A DNA stretch of 64,000 bases from positions 6,462,585 to 6,526,584 of the forward strand of contig NC_062978.1 in NCBI RefSeq assembly GCF_023078275.1, in the 5' to 3' direction. Shown in pieces: positions 14,095-27,900 of the stretch. Source of the stretch: Leguminivora glycinivorella (lineage: Eukaryota; Arthropoda; Insecta; Lepidoptera; Tortricidae). Below the pieces are notes generated by a model, which worked only from the letters and a program-made list of their open reading frames with translations, did not search any database and was not told the DNA's origin. Position numbers and translations under genes: made by a program. The stretch's first letter is position 1. Every line of letters begins with the position of its first letter.

Positions 14095-14102
14095 CATGCA
14101 AC

Positions 14103-15541
14103 CAGAGATGGGCATCAATCGATTGATTTTTTAGTTAACTAATCAATCGACTAAAAATATCAATCGTCATTATTCAATCGCGATTGATTTAGTTGCGATT
14201 AAATTAGTTGTGGGAATGTTCGACTAACAACTAAATTAGTTTTAGTTTCAATCGACTAAATTCCACGAATAAATCATTAAAACTACACAGTCGACCGTTT
14301 TTGCATTTATATCTTATTTGTAACTACAAGTAGGTATGTATTTAACATTGGAGGTACTCGTATGTTGTAACTATGTTGGTTTGGGTGGAATTTTGTGGAT
14401 TATTTTGAAGTAGATACATTCGACCGATTGAGCTAAAATTACGTATACACGTTTAATTTGTAATACTTGAATGACAATGCAATATTATAACGATATATCG
14501 GTAACGAAAAATAGCGAAAAACTGCAGTGTTCACAAGTAGCAAACAAAACAATTAAGTATGTTATTGCAATGTTAATACTTTGAATTATACGATACTGAG
14601 TAAATCTTAGACATAGAAATTACCAGTATTTTGCTGTCTCTGTCGATAGTAAAACTCTTTTTAGTGGCACGTGGTGACAAAACATTGGGCTAAATGACTA
14701 ATCCTACTTACCTGGAAATCATTTCATTTTGGTGCAAGGGCCGACGCATCTTCTAAAAATAAGACGTTCTATTGAATCAAACATCTGCATATTGTTTATC
14801 TATTATCTACGCGCACTATTTTGTTGTCATTAAAATATTTAAACCTCTTTGTAATATAAAGAACTCTCAGCGTTAATTATTGATCATCTTCCTTGCAGCA
14901 TTCTACATTAAAATTTAAATAATGGCAACAACGAATTTCACGATGTTTTTTATTGAATTCCGTTAATTTTAAGGGAAGGTTCCTTAGGTCAAATACAATG
15001 AATTGCTCTAAAAAACTAGCGACTTAACTCTTACGGTTGTAGAATTATTCAAAAAATAAATCAAACAATTTTTTTTTTGGAAATGTATTTAAACCAGTCA
15101 ACCGGGTATTTTTATTGTGTTTTTTAATGTTATTTTACTAATGCAGAAACAAAGTACCCATTTTTTATTTACCCTTAGATAAGAGAAATTTAATCCAATT
15201 TCAAAGTGATTGTAGTAGCAAAATAATAGTTAGAACACCGATCTAACTCCTTAGAAATGGTTAAAATATCTTAAGTAGGTAATACATGATGATATGTTTA
15301 AACATTCGTTAAGATGTCCTAATCAGTCTGTCAACATTAGTTGCGAGAAATAAGTCTAACTAATTAGTCGATTACAAAATTTAGTTGTCCGAAATCAATC
15401 GGCAACTAATTTAGTTGCAACTAAATTAGTCGCGCTCTATACAACTAAGATTGATCATTCGTGGTTTTCAATCGTCAGTCGCAATTAAATCTTGTAATTT
15501 TAATCGTTAATCGTTAGTCGATTACATTTTGCCCATCTCTG
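14103..15541. mobile_element. Non-autonomous hAT-superfamily element, 1,439 bp, perfect 8-bp TSD
   Basis: Terminal inverted repeats CAGAGATGGGCA (14,103) and TGCCCATCTCTG (ending 15,541) are flanked by a perfect 8-bp target duplication, CATGCAAC, at 14,095-14,102 and 15,542-15,549. An 8-bp duplication and CAGAG-type ends are typical of hAT transposons. No transposase ORF is present. About 200 bp at each end are packed with variants of CGATTGATT and ACTAAATTAGTTG in both orientations, which looks like a dense set of subterminal transposase-binding repeats. Confidence 0.88.
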
Positions 15542-15842
15542 CATGCAACGCAAGGAAATATCAGCCTTGGCATTAGCATCAATTATGATTAATGAATACA
15601 GTATAAAGGTGCGCGCGGAGTGAAGCATAAGACGTTCCGTCGAAATCGCGCAATGTCACTAATGATAATGATAACATATAAACCCAATGGCTGGCGAAGC
15701 CTTGAAATATGACAGTACGGACGCTGACCACCGATTGCGTAGGCGATACATAATGCGCGCACGCTGGAGTGTGCGACAGGGACGGCGCGCGCGGCGCCGG
15801 GCCGGGGCCGGGGCCGGGGGCCGAGCCTCAGTCGTCGCCGAG

Positions 15843-15913
15843 ATGTGCCACGCGGTGGTGCTCGGCGTGCTGTTCTCGCTGCCCTCCTATCTGTACGCGG
15901 CCGTGCCCTTCAG
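15843..15913 (+). CDS. Mob2: Mob2 alternative first exon A
   Basis: ATG at 15,843 opens MCHAVVLGVLFSLPSYLYA and ends ...AVPF plus two bases of the next codon, at donor CAG|GTGAGC. The two leftover bases (AG) plus G of exon 2 give Arg, so it joins in frame to KARRKDREGE. The frame is also open upstream to another ATG at 15,687, which would add a basic, Gly/Ala/Arg-rich 52-residue leader; I prefer the shorter start because the leader is low-complexity. The hydrophobic stretch could act as a membrane or signal-anchor segment, unusual for a MOB protein. Confidence 0.65.
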
Positions 15914-18900
15914 GTGAGCACAGCGAACCGCAACAAACAAACCAAACCGCAGTGCCCAAACAATTGTGTCCACACACGCTGTGTCACCTTTCATTCACAA
16001 ATATCCAGGACCTGTCATGATAGGCTGTAGCATGAATACCCTTGTGAACCGGAAGTCGAACGGGCTCTATAGGGAACCGCTAACTATACGCTTTCTCGTC
16101 GTAAATGGCCGGCCAATGAATCACGGAATGAGTGTGCGTTAGTGAATGACGGATGGACTGCCTGGAGCTGGTGACGCGATGGCTCGCCGCGCTGCTCGAC
16201 TCGCTGCTCGGCAAGTTAGTACCCTTCCCTCCAGACTCCAGAACTTCCCAAGTTTCCCAACTGCTTCCTCATTGCTGGCCATATGCCGGAAATAAAAAAT
16301 TCTGCGGAAAAACTTTCTAAGCTTTCGTCACAACACAGCTGCCTTCATGTTTGCCTACTTGTTTTTAAAATAGTGCTTGGCCATCGGAACTCGGAACCAT
16401 GCGATCAACTACCGTAATGTGATTGCACTTTGGAGGTAGAGAGACAGATGCATACTGTTGACCTACAATTACCTGTCTAATGGAGATACAAATAGCCCCC
16501 ACGACCCAGCTATCTCATTAGCCGACTTATCTTGTCAGTATATAGCAAGTTAGCAACCAATAATTCTTTATAGCCTTGACATGACATATCCTAAGCATTC
16601 TCTTGTCCTGGATATCCACATTAGATTATAATGTAGGCACTAGAAATCACCATTGAGCAGGAAAACACGGATGGCTTGCTTACACAGTGCAATTCTCTAG
16701 CAGTGCAATATCGTCGAAGGTCTACGTGACTGTAAATATTACTCTAGCTTTCGCAACCGAACTTTAGCGTGAAACGTAACGAAGGAAAATAATTGGCACG
16801 TGCCGCTACGAATGGCAAACTTACTTTATTCCTTAGGAAATCCCAGGAGCGGAAGAAAGTCCTTCATTTGGTAATTGACATTATTATTTACGTCTAATCC
16901 AACAACTTCAAAGGCTGTCGAAAAACAATACTTTTATTCAATTTAAAGTACCACTCCACTTCCCAGAGAGACATTGAACCAAAGAGATTTATAACAAAAT
17001 CATTACCGACTTAACAATTTGTTTTAAGAAGTCATACCTCACTTCACCGTACTGTCACTAGGATGCCCTGCCCAGGGGGTAATGAAATAACATGATAAAC
17101 AACATCGCCCAAAGCCCAAAGGGTTACAATGTTGTCCTAAGATAACATAAACGTATAAGCGTTTGAAGGACAAAGGTCCAGAGGTGAACCTATATATGTT
17201 ATTACATGGAATTATGTTAAGCTATGTACCACAACATAGACGTGACATGAATTAGCTGACAGACAGTAAAATTCTATGAAATATTTTCTCTTGACACAGC
17301 GACAAATATTTCAACAAAGTCACTACAAAATAATTCGATTGGTTTACGAGTATCTTGGCAGGTAGGTGATGCAATCAAACTTCAAACGCTGATGTCAAGT
17401 AGATGTTTGAAAGCCCTTTGTCGAGAACACAAAAGGTTCTTTACCTAGCCCCGTGTCTCGAAGAGGGCCGTGACGTCACAGTAACTTGCGCGCGCGTTTG
17501 TATCAGACTCGAACCAATTTCCTTTCTTCCATTATGCATTACTATTCTGTCGATGAATATTCTGTCGGTGCAGCTATATGCCAACGGAGTAAAGTGCGAC
17601 TTGAAAAGCGATATCGAACATCACCGGACTCTTCTACGTTAAGTCATAAATTTCTTCCAAGGGATCAAATAAGAAGACCGCCCAGAGAAGTAAACACTAT
17701 AATTCTACAATAGGTACTGAATTTCAGCTCTGATAAGGATAAATAAGATATCAAAAGAGTCGTAAACAAAATATGCATTCGATTCAAATCTTGTATTTTC
17801 GGAAATTACACATAAGTACATGCATAAACTGTACCTGTAGTCTCAAAAGCCTACCCTTTTTCGGACTACGGGTGTGAGTTCGTGTCGTTTAGAACATGAA
17901 AGTGTTCAAGTTTTAGTGCCACTCTTAGCAATGAAGTCGTTGAAAGAAACCGCAATTGTGATAATGCAGTGACAGGTCGATAGCCCATCGGATATATGGT
18001 GGACGATGGCCCACACCAAGTCTTTCGGGAATAACTAAATTTGTTACTATATTATACATTATACATATACCTGCTATCTTTTGTACACAGTTTGTCAATA
18101 AAGTGTTTCTATTCTATTCTATTCTAAACGTAACGATTTTTTTTAGAGAATGACCCTAATGCATAACAAAAAACACGCAGTGTCAAAGAGTCGTCCAGTG
18201 GCGACTGACGAGGGCGCGCACCGTGACGTCAGCTCGCGCGATCTTGTTTACATCGCCATCCTACGCACCATCGACGTTCACCACTCTTGAACCTTATCCC
18301 CACCGCGTACCGGCCACCACAACTGTTTGTTTTGTTACTTGTGTTGATAACGCCTTCGCTCGCACACTTTGTATTGGCGCTACAGCCGGCCTAGCCGAAA
18401 TGACAATCGTTGACGCTAAAACGTCGATCGAGACGCAGTCTGGCACTGTCGCGCCAATACGGCAGAGCGATAGAGATACCTACGTTAGCTCGATGTTATC
18501 GTAAGCGTTTGGCCATTTGGCTACGTACCCAGTTATCGATTATCTAGCACTCCCACATGCCTACTGTGTCTACTGATAACTGATAAAACTCGTACTATGA
18601 CTCTTTTTATTCAGGGAATTAGACTGTCATACGGATAACTAACTCCTCATTTTTTGCGAAATTTCATCATTCACTGGAATTAGTATTAAGTTTTTGATTA
18701 TCTAGCACTCCTACGTGCCTACTGTGTCAATTGATAATTGATAAAACTTGTGACTCTTTTTATTTAGGGGGGAGATAGACTGTGATAGTACGATACGGAT
18801 AACTAACTACTTTCCTCGTTTTTTGCGAAATATCGTCATTCATTGCCACCACAAAATAGCCACAATGTCAAAAATAGGTACCGGCCATAAATATTCACAT

Positions 18901-21900
18901 TATCATTTATAGGGTCTCTAATAATAACTTTACTAAGTATCTATTTCATTATGACCAGGAGATGTTCGCTTAACTTCATTTTAGTTAGTAACATTTGGAG
19001 TATATTACTCACATGGTGTGTTAACTTTACTGATAGTGATCACCTGATAACCGATTGCATTATGCATTTTTATTGTGGTATTTACGCCACGACGAGCATT
19101 TTTCATTTTTATTTCTTTGAGATTACTAGAATTGTCGCCATTAAATAATACACATTCCCCGATGCTTATACATGTGACGTGGAGGGAGCGGTTATATAAA
19201 ACAGAACCGCTAACGTTGTCGAAGTAGGAGTATTTTCCAGAACTTTTGCCTCTATACTTACCTCAATTGCATTACCCTCGGAAGTAAACGCTTTAAAATG
19301 AACCTAGCATGTATTTTGTATTGTTAAACTGACATAAATACTCATGAGTAATGTTGTTGGTTGCAGGAAGGCGCGGCGCAAAGACCGCGAGGGCGAGGCG
19401 GCCGGCGATCCCAAGCTGTACCTGCAGGAGGCGCTGCTGGAGCGCAAGCTGCCCGAGCTGGACATGCGGCAGCTGGTCGACCTGCCGCGCCACCTCGACT
19501 ACAACGAGTGGCTCGCCTCGCACAGTGAGTACACCTCACACACAAGCTGCACCTGCTGGAACAAGCTGCCCGAGCTGGACATGCGGCAGCTGGTCGACCT
19601 GCCGCGCCACCTCGACTACAACGAGTGGCTCGCCTCGCACAGTGAGTACACCTCACACACAAGCTGCACCTGCTGGAGCAAGCTGCCCGAGCTGGACATG
19701 CGGCAGCTGGTCGACCTGCCGCGCCACCTCGACTACAACGAGTGGCTCGCCTCGCACAGTGAGTACACCTCACACACAAGCTGCACCTGCTGGAGCAAGC
19801 TGCCCGAGCTGGACATGCGGCAGCTGGTCGACCTGCCGCGCCACCTCGACTACAACGAGTGGCTCGCCTCGCACAGTGAGTACACCTCACACACAAGCTG
19901 CACCTGCTGGAGCAAGCTGCCCGAGCTGGACATGCGGCAGCTGGTCGACCTGCCGCGCCACCTCGACTACAACGAGTGGCTCGCCTCGCACAGTGAGTAC
20001 ACCTCACACACAAGCTGCACCTGCTGGAGCAAGCTGCCCGAGCTGCACCTGCGGCAGCTGGTCGACCTGCCGCGCCACCTCGACTACAACAAGTGGCTCG
20101 CCTCGCACAGTGAGTACACCTCACACACAAGCTGCACCTGCTGGAGCAAGCTGCCCGAGCTGCATGCCAGCTGGTCGACCTGCCGCGCCACCTCGACTAC
20201 AACAAGTGGCTCGACCATTTTTGCCGTCGCCACCTCGACTGTACAACAAGTGGCTCTGGTGGCATACTGTGACATAGAGGGGTCCAAAAACCTGAAATTT
20301 GGTGTGACGTAATATGTGGATGATCCCAAAGTGACTTCTATGGTAAATAATAACAGGTTTCAATAAGACAGAGTCCTAGTGTTCAGATGAAAATTGGTTG
20401 ACCGTAAACGTTGTTAATAACTGGGGCTATAAAACGTGAATAAATTCGCTGCTGTTCCAAAAAAAAAGATTGTCAAGAGCACTCGATCGCACGTGATTTC
20501 CTGTTCCGCTTTCCGGTTATATTGTGTTTTAGCGATTGTATATTACGCAGATTGCTGTACATTTGAGTTATATTTGTATTTTTGGTGGTTACACTGATTA
20601 TTTAAAATGATTATATTAAAGTCAGTTTCTAGATTAGGTACGTCAGCCAAAATGGGAATAACTGAACCCTTTTAGTTTTATCTTTCAAATCTGGATAATT
20701 TTTGAACCGGACCTATAAAAATATTACAAAATCAAGAAAATGTAGCTTGATAAAATGCTTTCTACGTGCATGATCAGAGTTGACCTATTAATTTATGTTT
20801 TTGTTTTTTTTTTTTACTTTCAGTCTTACGCTAATTAATATGTATTTGTCTACACGGACTCGCTTATACGTGGCCCGTCACGCACGTGGTTAGTTTTCCC
20901 GATAAAACATAATCGACTAGTTGCCAGGTTACTATCTGAACATACATTCAGCGATATTGACACAAATCAATTGAAGGACATTTTCGTTAACATTTAATGT
21001 ATTCATTGATCAAGTAGTCGCAGATTCGTCATAAACTTTGATTTAATAATAGATATTTACCGATTCATACATATCATTCTATAATGTTTTCGGTAGGTAT
21101 GTGAAACGTAAGTTACGTAAGTTATACTTACATTTTGTCAATTAGACTGAAGCCACCGGAGGTGGAGGCATATTTATCTGTTCCTGCAATCGTGATACTT
21201 AACTGTACATACATTATAATAATATATGGTACGGTATTTACAATGATTAGTAGAATTTTTTCATCATAAATGAACAAAAATACACATTTGCAGAACTAGT
21301 TTTTCAATAGGGTAAGGTAGGCGGTAGGCTCTAATGTTTCTGTAAAGTCCAAAACACATCTGTAGGTGCACGCGGTATATATTTAAAAAAAAATACACTT
21401 GAACGCATGCAAAACACACTTAGATTGTTCATTTTGTATTCTAGCGCCTGGCCACAAAAAGTTGTCATTGGTATACATATTTCCATTCGCATCGAGTTAC
21501 GGCTAAGACCCGCATTGCTAGGTGTCTGCAGTGGCTGCACTACAGCAAAGCTCAGCCTGGCCAGCACCCGCATCGGTTTGGCAGCGTTTGGCATTTCTTA
21601 CCGGTATTAGTGCAGCCTCAGGGACATTCTCGTGCCTTGCCTACGTATGCACAATAGCACCGCAGTTTGTTCTTGAATCTTTGTAGCAGGAAAATTAATA
21701 AACGGGAATAAATGTAATATCCATACTAATATTATAAATGGGAAAGTATGTGTGTCTGTTTGTTTGTCCGTCTTTCACGACAAAACGGAGTGACGAATTG
21801 ACGTGATTTTTTAAGCGGAAATTGTTGAAGCGATGGAGAGTGACATAGGCTACTTTTTGCCTCTTTCTAAAAAAGCTAGTAAAAAAGGTACCGAGGCCTC

Positions 21901-24900
21901 CAGTGCCCAAGGCAGGAAACGAAGACCGATTATCGACCCAGCGTAGGTGTCTTATTGCGGTAGGTGTCTGAAAAGACTGAGAGCCATTCGTTTTCTTGGG
22001 TCACGGCGACATACATTGACATTTCAGTTTATACTTAATTCATTCAAGTAGTGTTAAAATTACATTTTGGATTATTTTATACGGTGAGGACTAGTGAGGA
22101 GAGAGTATATAGAACTGTAAAAATAGTGTTCAGGAGAACCTTGCACGCTTAAAGCAGCTTGTTATTTGGTACAAGAAAATTATATAGCGCAATATGTCTA
22201 TTTTGTTTCCCAGCCGGCGACTTTCTTTTTATCAAGTTTGGTGATGGACAGACCAAGTGACCGGCTCTCAATGGGTCTCCCTTAAATATGTGAGTGCGGA
22301 ACGAAATAAAGAAACATGGCGGGAAACCATTAGGGACTATCTACACTCAGGCGCCGCACGTCGTAAGACGCACGTAGTGTAATTTAAAAAACGTCTCCTC
22401 AATACATTTTGTATAGGCAAGACGTAAGACCCAAATGACCACGGCTACTCTGACATTAGAGTATACGGCTAAGAAGAGAATCATCATCAGCATCCTCGCG
22501 TTGTCCCGGAAGAGAATGTTGATACAATATGCCTTGGTCAAACAACTTTGTTTTCTATGTAGGCCCGCAACGCGAGGCCCGCTCTGCGGTCTTCGCTGGC
22601 GCACTGCGTATCGCTTTCCACTAATTTCCGATCGTTAAATTTCACAGACGAAAGCGTGCAGTATTCACGAATCGAAATAGGCAGCTAATACCATCGAGTT
22701 TAATTATAAAAAACCTGTTTACCTACACCGGTTCCGTCCCGGCCCGTCCTCCTTAATTGCATCCGAGCGCCCTCAACTCTCGCTCTCGCCAGCTTGGCTT
22801 TATTTACAATATTTAACAAACAAACATGTTATGCTTACTGTGCCACGAGATAACCAGTGGCATTTGACATTTTATGCTAGTGTATTCGTTAACTTGATCG
22901 TACCATCGGTCGACAATTGATTTTTAGTCTAAGTAGCTACTGCGTATTGTATTGTACTGCCCCTCCAGCACAACTTGCCTTGTCGCGCGCGTCCATACTC
23001 CATACATCAAGCGCGACTTCAAGTATGGACTCGCGAGTCGCGCGCGAAAAGGCAAGTTGTGCTGGAGGGGCAGTACAATACAATACGCAGTAGCTACTTA
23101 GACTAAAAATCAATTGTCGACCGATGGTAGCCAGAATTAACTTTGCTAGTAACATTTGACCTTGATGTCCGGATTAAGTGTAGTATATGGCATGCGTGAA
23201 TTACTAGACATGATTACGTAATCGGAGGTCAAAGTTCTTGATCAGGTGTGAAAGATCATAGAATAGGTAAACTTGTTAACGTTGGACAGTGATTATAAGG
23301 CCCATAAGTAGCATCGGTTCTTAACAGCGATAACTAATATTCAATTAGGTAAATGAAATGATACGAATTAAACCATATACATATGTGAATGTGCACGGGA
23401 AAACGTCCCAATTTGTCGATTGCTATAAAGCCGCTTTGTCAGTTTATTTACCCATACGCTAAATAAGAGTAATAAGACTTGTACGCGCGACGGGTCGCGT
23501 GATTATGTGAAATAACTGTCTCTAAGTAACCTCAACCTCAGTTTTTTTTTAAGAATACCTAAATAAATTAGTTTTTTTTTTGTTTTTAGGCAAAACAATA
23601 GAAGCTAGTGAAGAAACTGGAAGTAGCCGAAAGCAGTTATCTACACAATCGAAAATACTATGTCTTAAAAATTCCGAAGTCATAACAACAACCAAGGAAT
23701 ATAAGCAAAAAATTGATATGCAGGTCGGAAAATACTTTTACGCGACTAACACTCCATTCAATCATGTTGAACACGAAGAGTTTAAAAAATTATGCGCCCT
23801 TTTACGTCCTGGGTATAGACCTCCATCAGCATATGAAATAGGCAATCCCATATTAGAAAAAAATTATGCTGAGACAATGACTATATGTAAAGAAAAACTT
23901 ACGAATCAAACAGTTTGCATGTCTCAGGATGGCTGGAGCAATGTTCATACTGAACCTCTGGTTTGCAGCAACATTGTTACTGCTCAAGGCGACTCAATTT
24001 TTGTTGATTGTGCGGATACAAAAGAAAATCCACACACTGCTCTTAATTTGAAGGACATCGCACTAAAATCAATCGCTAAAGCTAAGCAGGAATTAGGCGT
24101 TACTGTTAGAAGTTTTGTCACAGACAGTGCTGCTAATGAGCGATTAATGCGGAGTCATCTTGAGAAAACTGAAGACGTGGACATAATACAATATGGATGT
24201 TCAGCTCACATCTTAAATCTACTGGCTAAAGATTTGGAGATCCCTGCCGTTACCGCATCGATAATGAAAGTAATAAAATACTTTCGCAACCATCACATTC
24301 CAGCAGCTCTATACAAACAAGCAGGTGGTAAAAAGTTAGTCCTCCCTCTAGAAGTACGTTGGAACACGATGAACGACGCTATTCGCTCGTATCTGGATAA
24401 CAGAGGAATTTTAGTTCAAGTTAGCCAAGACCATAAAGACAAAATCGATAGGGAGGTTATAAAAATTGTGAATGACTGTCAGATTACAATGAATGCTGTA
24501 GATTTCCTTAAAACATTGTCACCCATTGCAACAGCTCTCGACAGGATGCAACGTAATACTACCACAATAGCTATAGCTGTTGAAATATGGAATAAACTCG
24601 AGTTTGACCTGTTGGGTAACAGTGCATACCAAAATGCAAAAACAAAGAAAATCTTTTTGAGTCGTAGAGCAATGGCACTGCAAGGCTTACATTACGCTGC
24701 AAATATGGTAGATCATAGGTTCCTTGGTCGAAACCTAAACAATGAACAGAAAAAACAAGCGTATAACTTCATAACTGCTGGAGAAGTTGATGAAAACTTT
24801 GCTCCTTTCATAATGGCACTAACAGCAAAAGCTTACCCTTTTCCCAAATTCATGTTTGGCGAAACGTTCAAGAACACCTGCCCTATTTTGTGGTGGACTT

Positions 24901-27900
24901 CCGTGACTCTAGAAGATGAAGAGAGATGGCCACAAAAAGAAAAGTTCGTAAAGTTTTGTGAACAGTTATTAACCGCAATAGCTTCAACTGCACCATTAGA
25001 GAGATGTTTTTCATCATTTGGGCTAGTGCAGTCAAAGCTAAGAAACAGACTGGGCAATGAAAAGGCTGCAAAGCTGGTATTCTTGTTTAAATATTATAAC
25101 CAAGAGGATAAAACCAAGAAGCAAGATCTTAGTTGGATTTTAGAGGAACAAATAAGTTCTACTGAAGCTGTAGCAACGACAATGCCAATGGAAATAGAAT
25201 CACCATCGGATGAAGATATTCCTTTGGCTTCTTTGGTCAAGTAATTTATGTTCAAATCTGACGAACACAGATTTTCATTAAATCTACTGTTAATTATTAG
25301 TGTTGATTTGTGTAGTATGTTATGTAAGAAAAATTAACAATTTTTTGTTTTTAAACAATAAACCACTGATATTTCTTCTGAAACAATTTTACAAATGATC
25401 TTTTAATACTGGTGATAATAATCGATAATTATCCGATAATTATCGGATAATTATCGGATAATTATTACGCTAATATTATAAATGTGAAAGTGTGTGTGTT
25501 TGTTTGTTTGTCCGTCTTTCACGGCAAAACGGAGCGACGAATTGACGTGATTTTATAAGTGGAGATAGTTGAAGGGTTGGAAAGTGACATACGCTACTTT
25601 TTATCTCTTTCTAACGAGAGCGAAGCCGCGGGCAAAAGCTATTATCATATAAAGATACAAGTAAATCGCGCCTTAATGGTAACTGACAAAGTGGGACGTT
25701 TTACTAAACACACTCACATATAGACGCCTCTGCAAGTGCATTCCTCTCATAAAACTTGGCATCACATTCTTTCTCTCGATCAGTCCATTAGCGTCCACTG
25801 TGACCGAGTTGAACGGTCTCCCAGGTGAAATGACCTGAACAGAATGAGTATCAAACTGCCTCATTTCCGGCGTCCGGCGCACCTGTCTCTTGCGCGTCCC
25901 GAATCACCGGCGTCGTCATGGCAACGTAACGGTGGCATTCCCGCGGCACCAGCTGCGCGGCCGATGCTCCCGGTCACCAACACTGCAGGATGGTAGACCT
26001 TATCGCTCTTTAATAAGAACCGATGGTCAGCGCGTTTCTGTCATTCATTCTGTGACTCGTAGTTATTAGTACTACAAGCTCGTATAATCATGTTTTGGAC
26101 ATCTGCGATAAAGGCATTCGGTTGAATGACTGGGGTAAAGGCACCTACAGTGCGGTACCTCTCAATAATTGTGATGCAAACAAAATAATTAGGGGATTAT
26201 TACGGACTGTCGAGTGTCGATTACCTATTATTGCCGCAATGTAACGTGTTGAATAGGAGTATACTAAACGAAACAAAGTGATGTCGAATAAATTTTGTTA
26301 TTAGTGTATGAACGTAGTGGAAGCCTGAATGAGGCGTTGGGTGTTCATAAATTGAAACTCGCAGGCACAATTTTCCGTTTGCCACCTCGCCCTTCGAGAC
26401 CCTAATCGCTCGCCATTTACATTGCACACAGAGGTACGGTCACGGACTTTAATTGTTGATCCACTTCTAGCTTATTTTATTTTATACTGGACCTTTCATA
26501 GTTAAAGCCTCCGCCAAACATAGAGCGTTTTGATAAGGCGCGCATTCCGCTCGCGATCTGCGCTCGTTAGTTCTCACCGGCGTCCGCTAGGCGCATCGCC
26601 AACGTCCGGCGCTCCGCTATCATTGCGCTCCGCGTTAGCGTCCGCATAGCGTTAGCTACGCTCTCAAAACTCGCTCGTGTAGCCGAGCTTTAAGCAAACA
26701 ACAATTAAAAGTCCGTGACTATACTCTGTCAACCAAGTCTGTCAGTAAATAAGAACAAAGAAAACTATATGCATCCTTTTCTTTAGGGTGCTAGAGAAAA
26801 GGATACTTATAGTTTTCTTAGTTCTTATTTACTGACAGACTTATTTGACAGAATATAGTACCACAGGGGATCGATTTTTGAATTTCGAACGTCCGAATTC
26901 GCCGTTCGAATCTCTGTGGAAAGAACGGAATGCTATTTTTGACAAAGGACAGCTAGTAAATTTAAAACTAGTGGTAATGACCACTTGTTTTCGATTCTGT
27001 TAGTAGAATTTAAATCGCTAGTAGTGGAGATATTATTGAACGAATTTCACGAAATCGAATGGCCGAGATTCAAAAATCGGCCCCCTGATAACGAACAATA
27101 TTAATAGAACTGTTATACCGTTTCAGCATTGGCGCTATTCGAGCACGTGAACCTGGTGTACGGCGCTGTGTCGGAGTTCTGCACGGCCAGCAGCTGTCCG
27201 GACATGTCCGGCCCCGGCGGGCGGGTGTACGCGTGGGTGGACGAGCGCGGCAAGAAGGCGCGCGTCGCCGCGCCCCAGTACGTCGACTACGTGATGACCC
27301 TCACGCAGAACACGGTCAACGATGAGACGCTCTTCCCCACCAAATATGGTGAGTATTCTGTTAGGAACTCGCCTCGGGTGTAAACGCACGTAGAGCATTT
27401 GCCGACGCTGGCAGCATCGACGATCAAACGATCATACACCTGTGTAAGGCCCAATAAGGCCTGACTGCACACTCATCTTGGGCGGGCAGCGGGCCGCGGC
27501 TAGCGGCGTGCCTGTCTAAGGAACCATACACACACAGGCGATGCATGTCCCGAGACGCGGAACAGACGCCAGCGCCACGCCGCCCGAATGTAATTTAAAA
27601 AACGTCTCCTCAGTTCATTTTGTATAGGAAGGACGTAAGACGCGTCCCCAGGCGACGCGTCGCTTGGCGCGCTCCGCGCCGCCTGGGGTGCGCCAAGCGA
27701 CGTCCCTTGCGCGTCCTTCCTATACAAAATGTACTGAGGAGACGTTTTTTAAATTACATTCGGGCGGCGTGGCGCTGACGTTCGTTCCGCGTCTCAAGAC
27801 ATGCGTCGCCTGAGTGGGGACGGTCTCTTAGTTTTAATTTCAACAGTTCCAATTATCAATTGTCTTTCCTGAAACTAGAGTCATATTGAACTTAAAATTA

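Noticed and set aside
15687..15842. Upstream Mob2 start adding 52 residues
   Set aside because: In frame, but the leader is low-complexity and the ATG at 15,843 is sufficient; kept only as an alternative.
19448..20230. CRISPR array or direct-repeat locus
   Set aside because: There are no unique spacers; whole units are repeated and contain eukaryotic exon sequence and splice donors.
19342..20312. Long open frames of 262-322 codons on both strands over the Mob2 exon 2 array
   Set aside because: They arise because the 117-bp unit is a multiple of three. Only the first unit is flanked by a proper acceptor and matches the MOB family.
23580..23590. TTG start for the hAT frame
   Set aside because: The first codons read through a T-run and TAG acceptor; the frame is an exon, not a gene with its own start.
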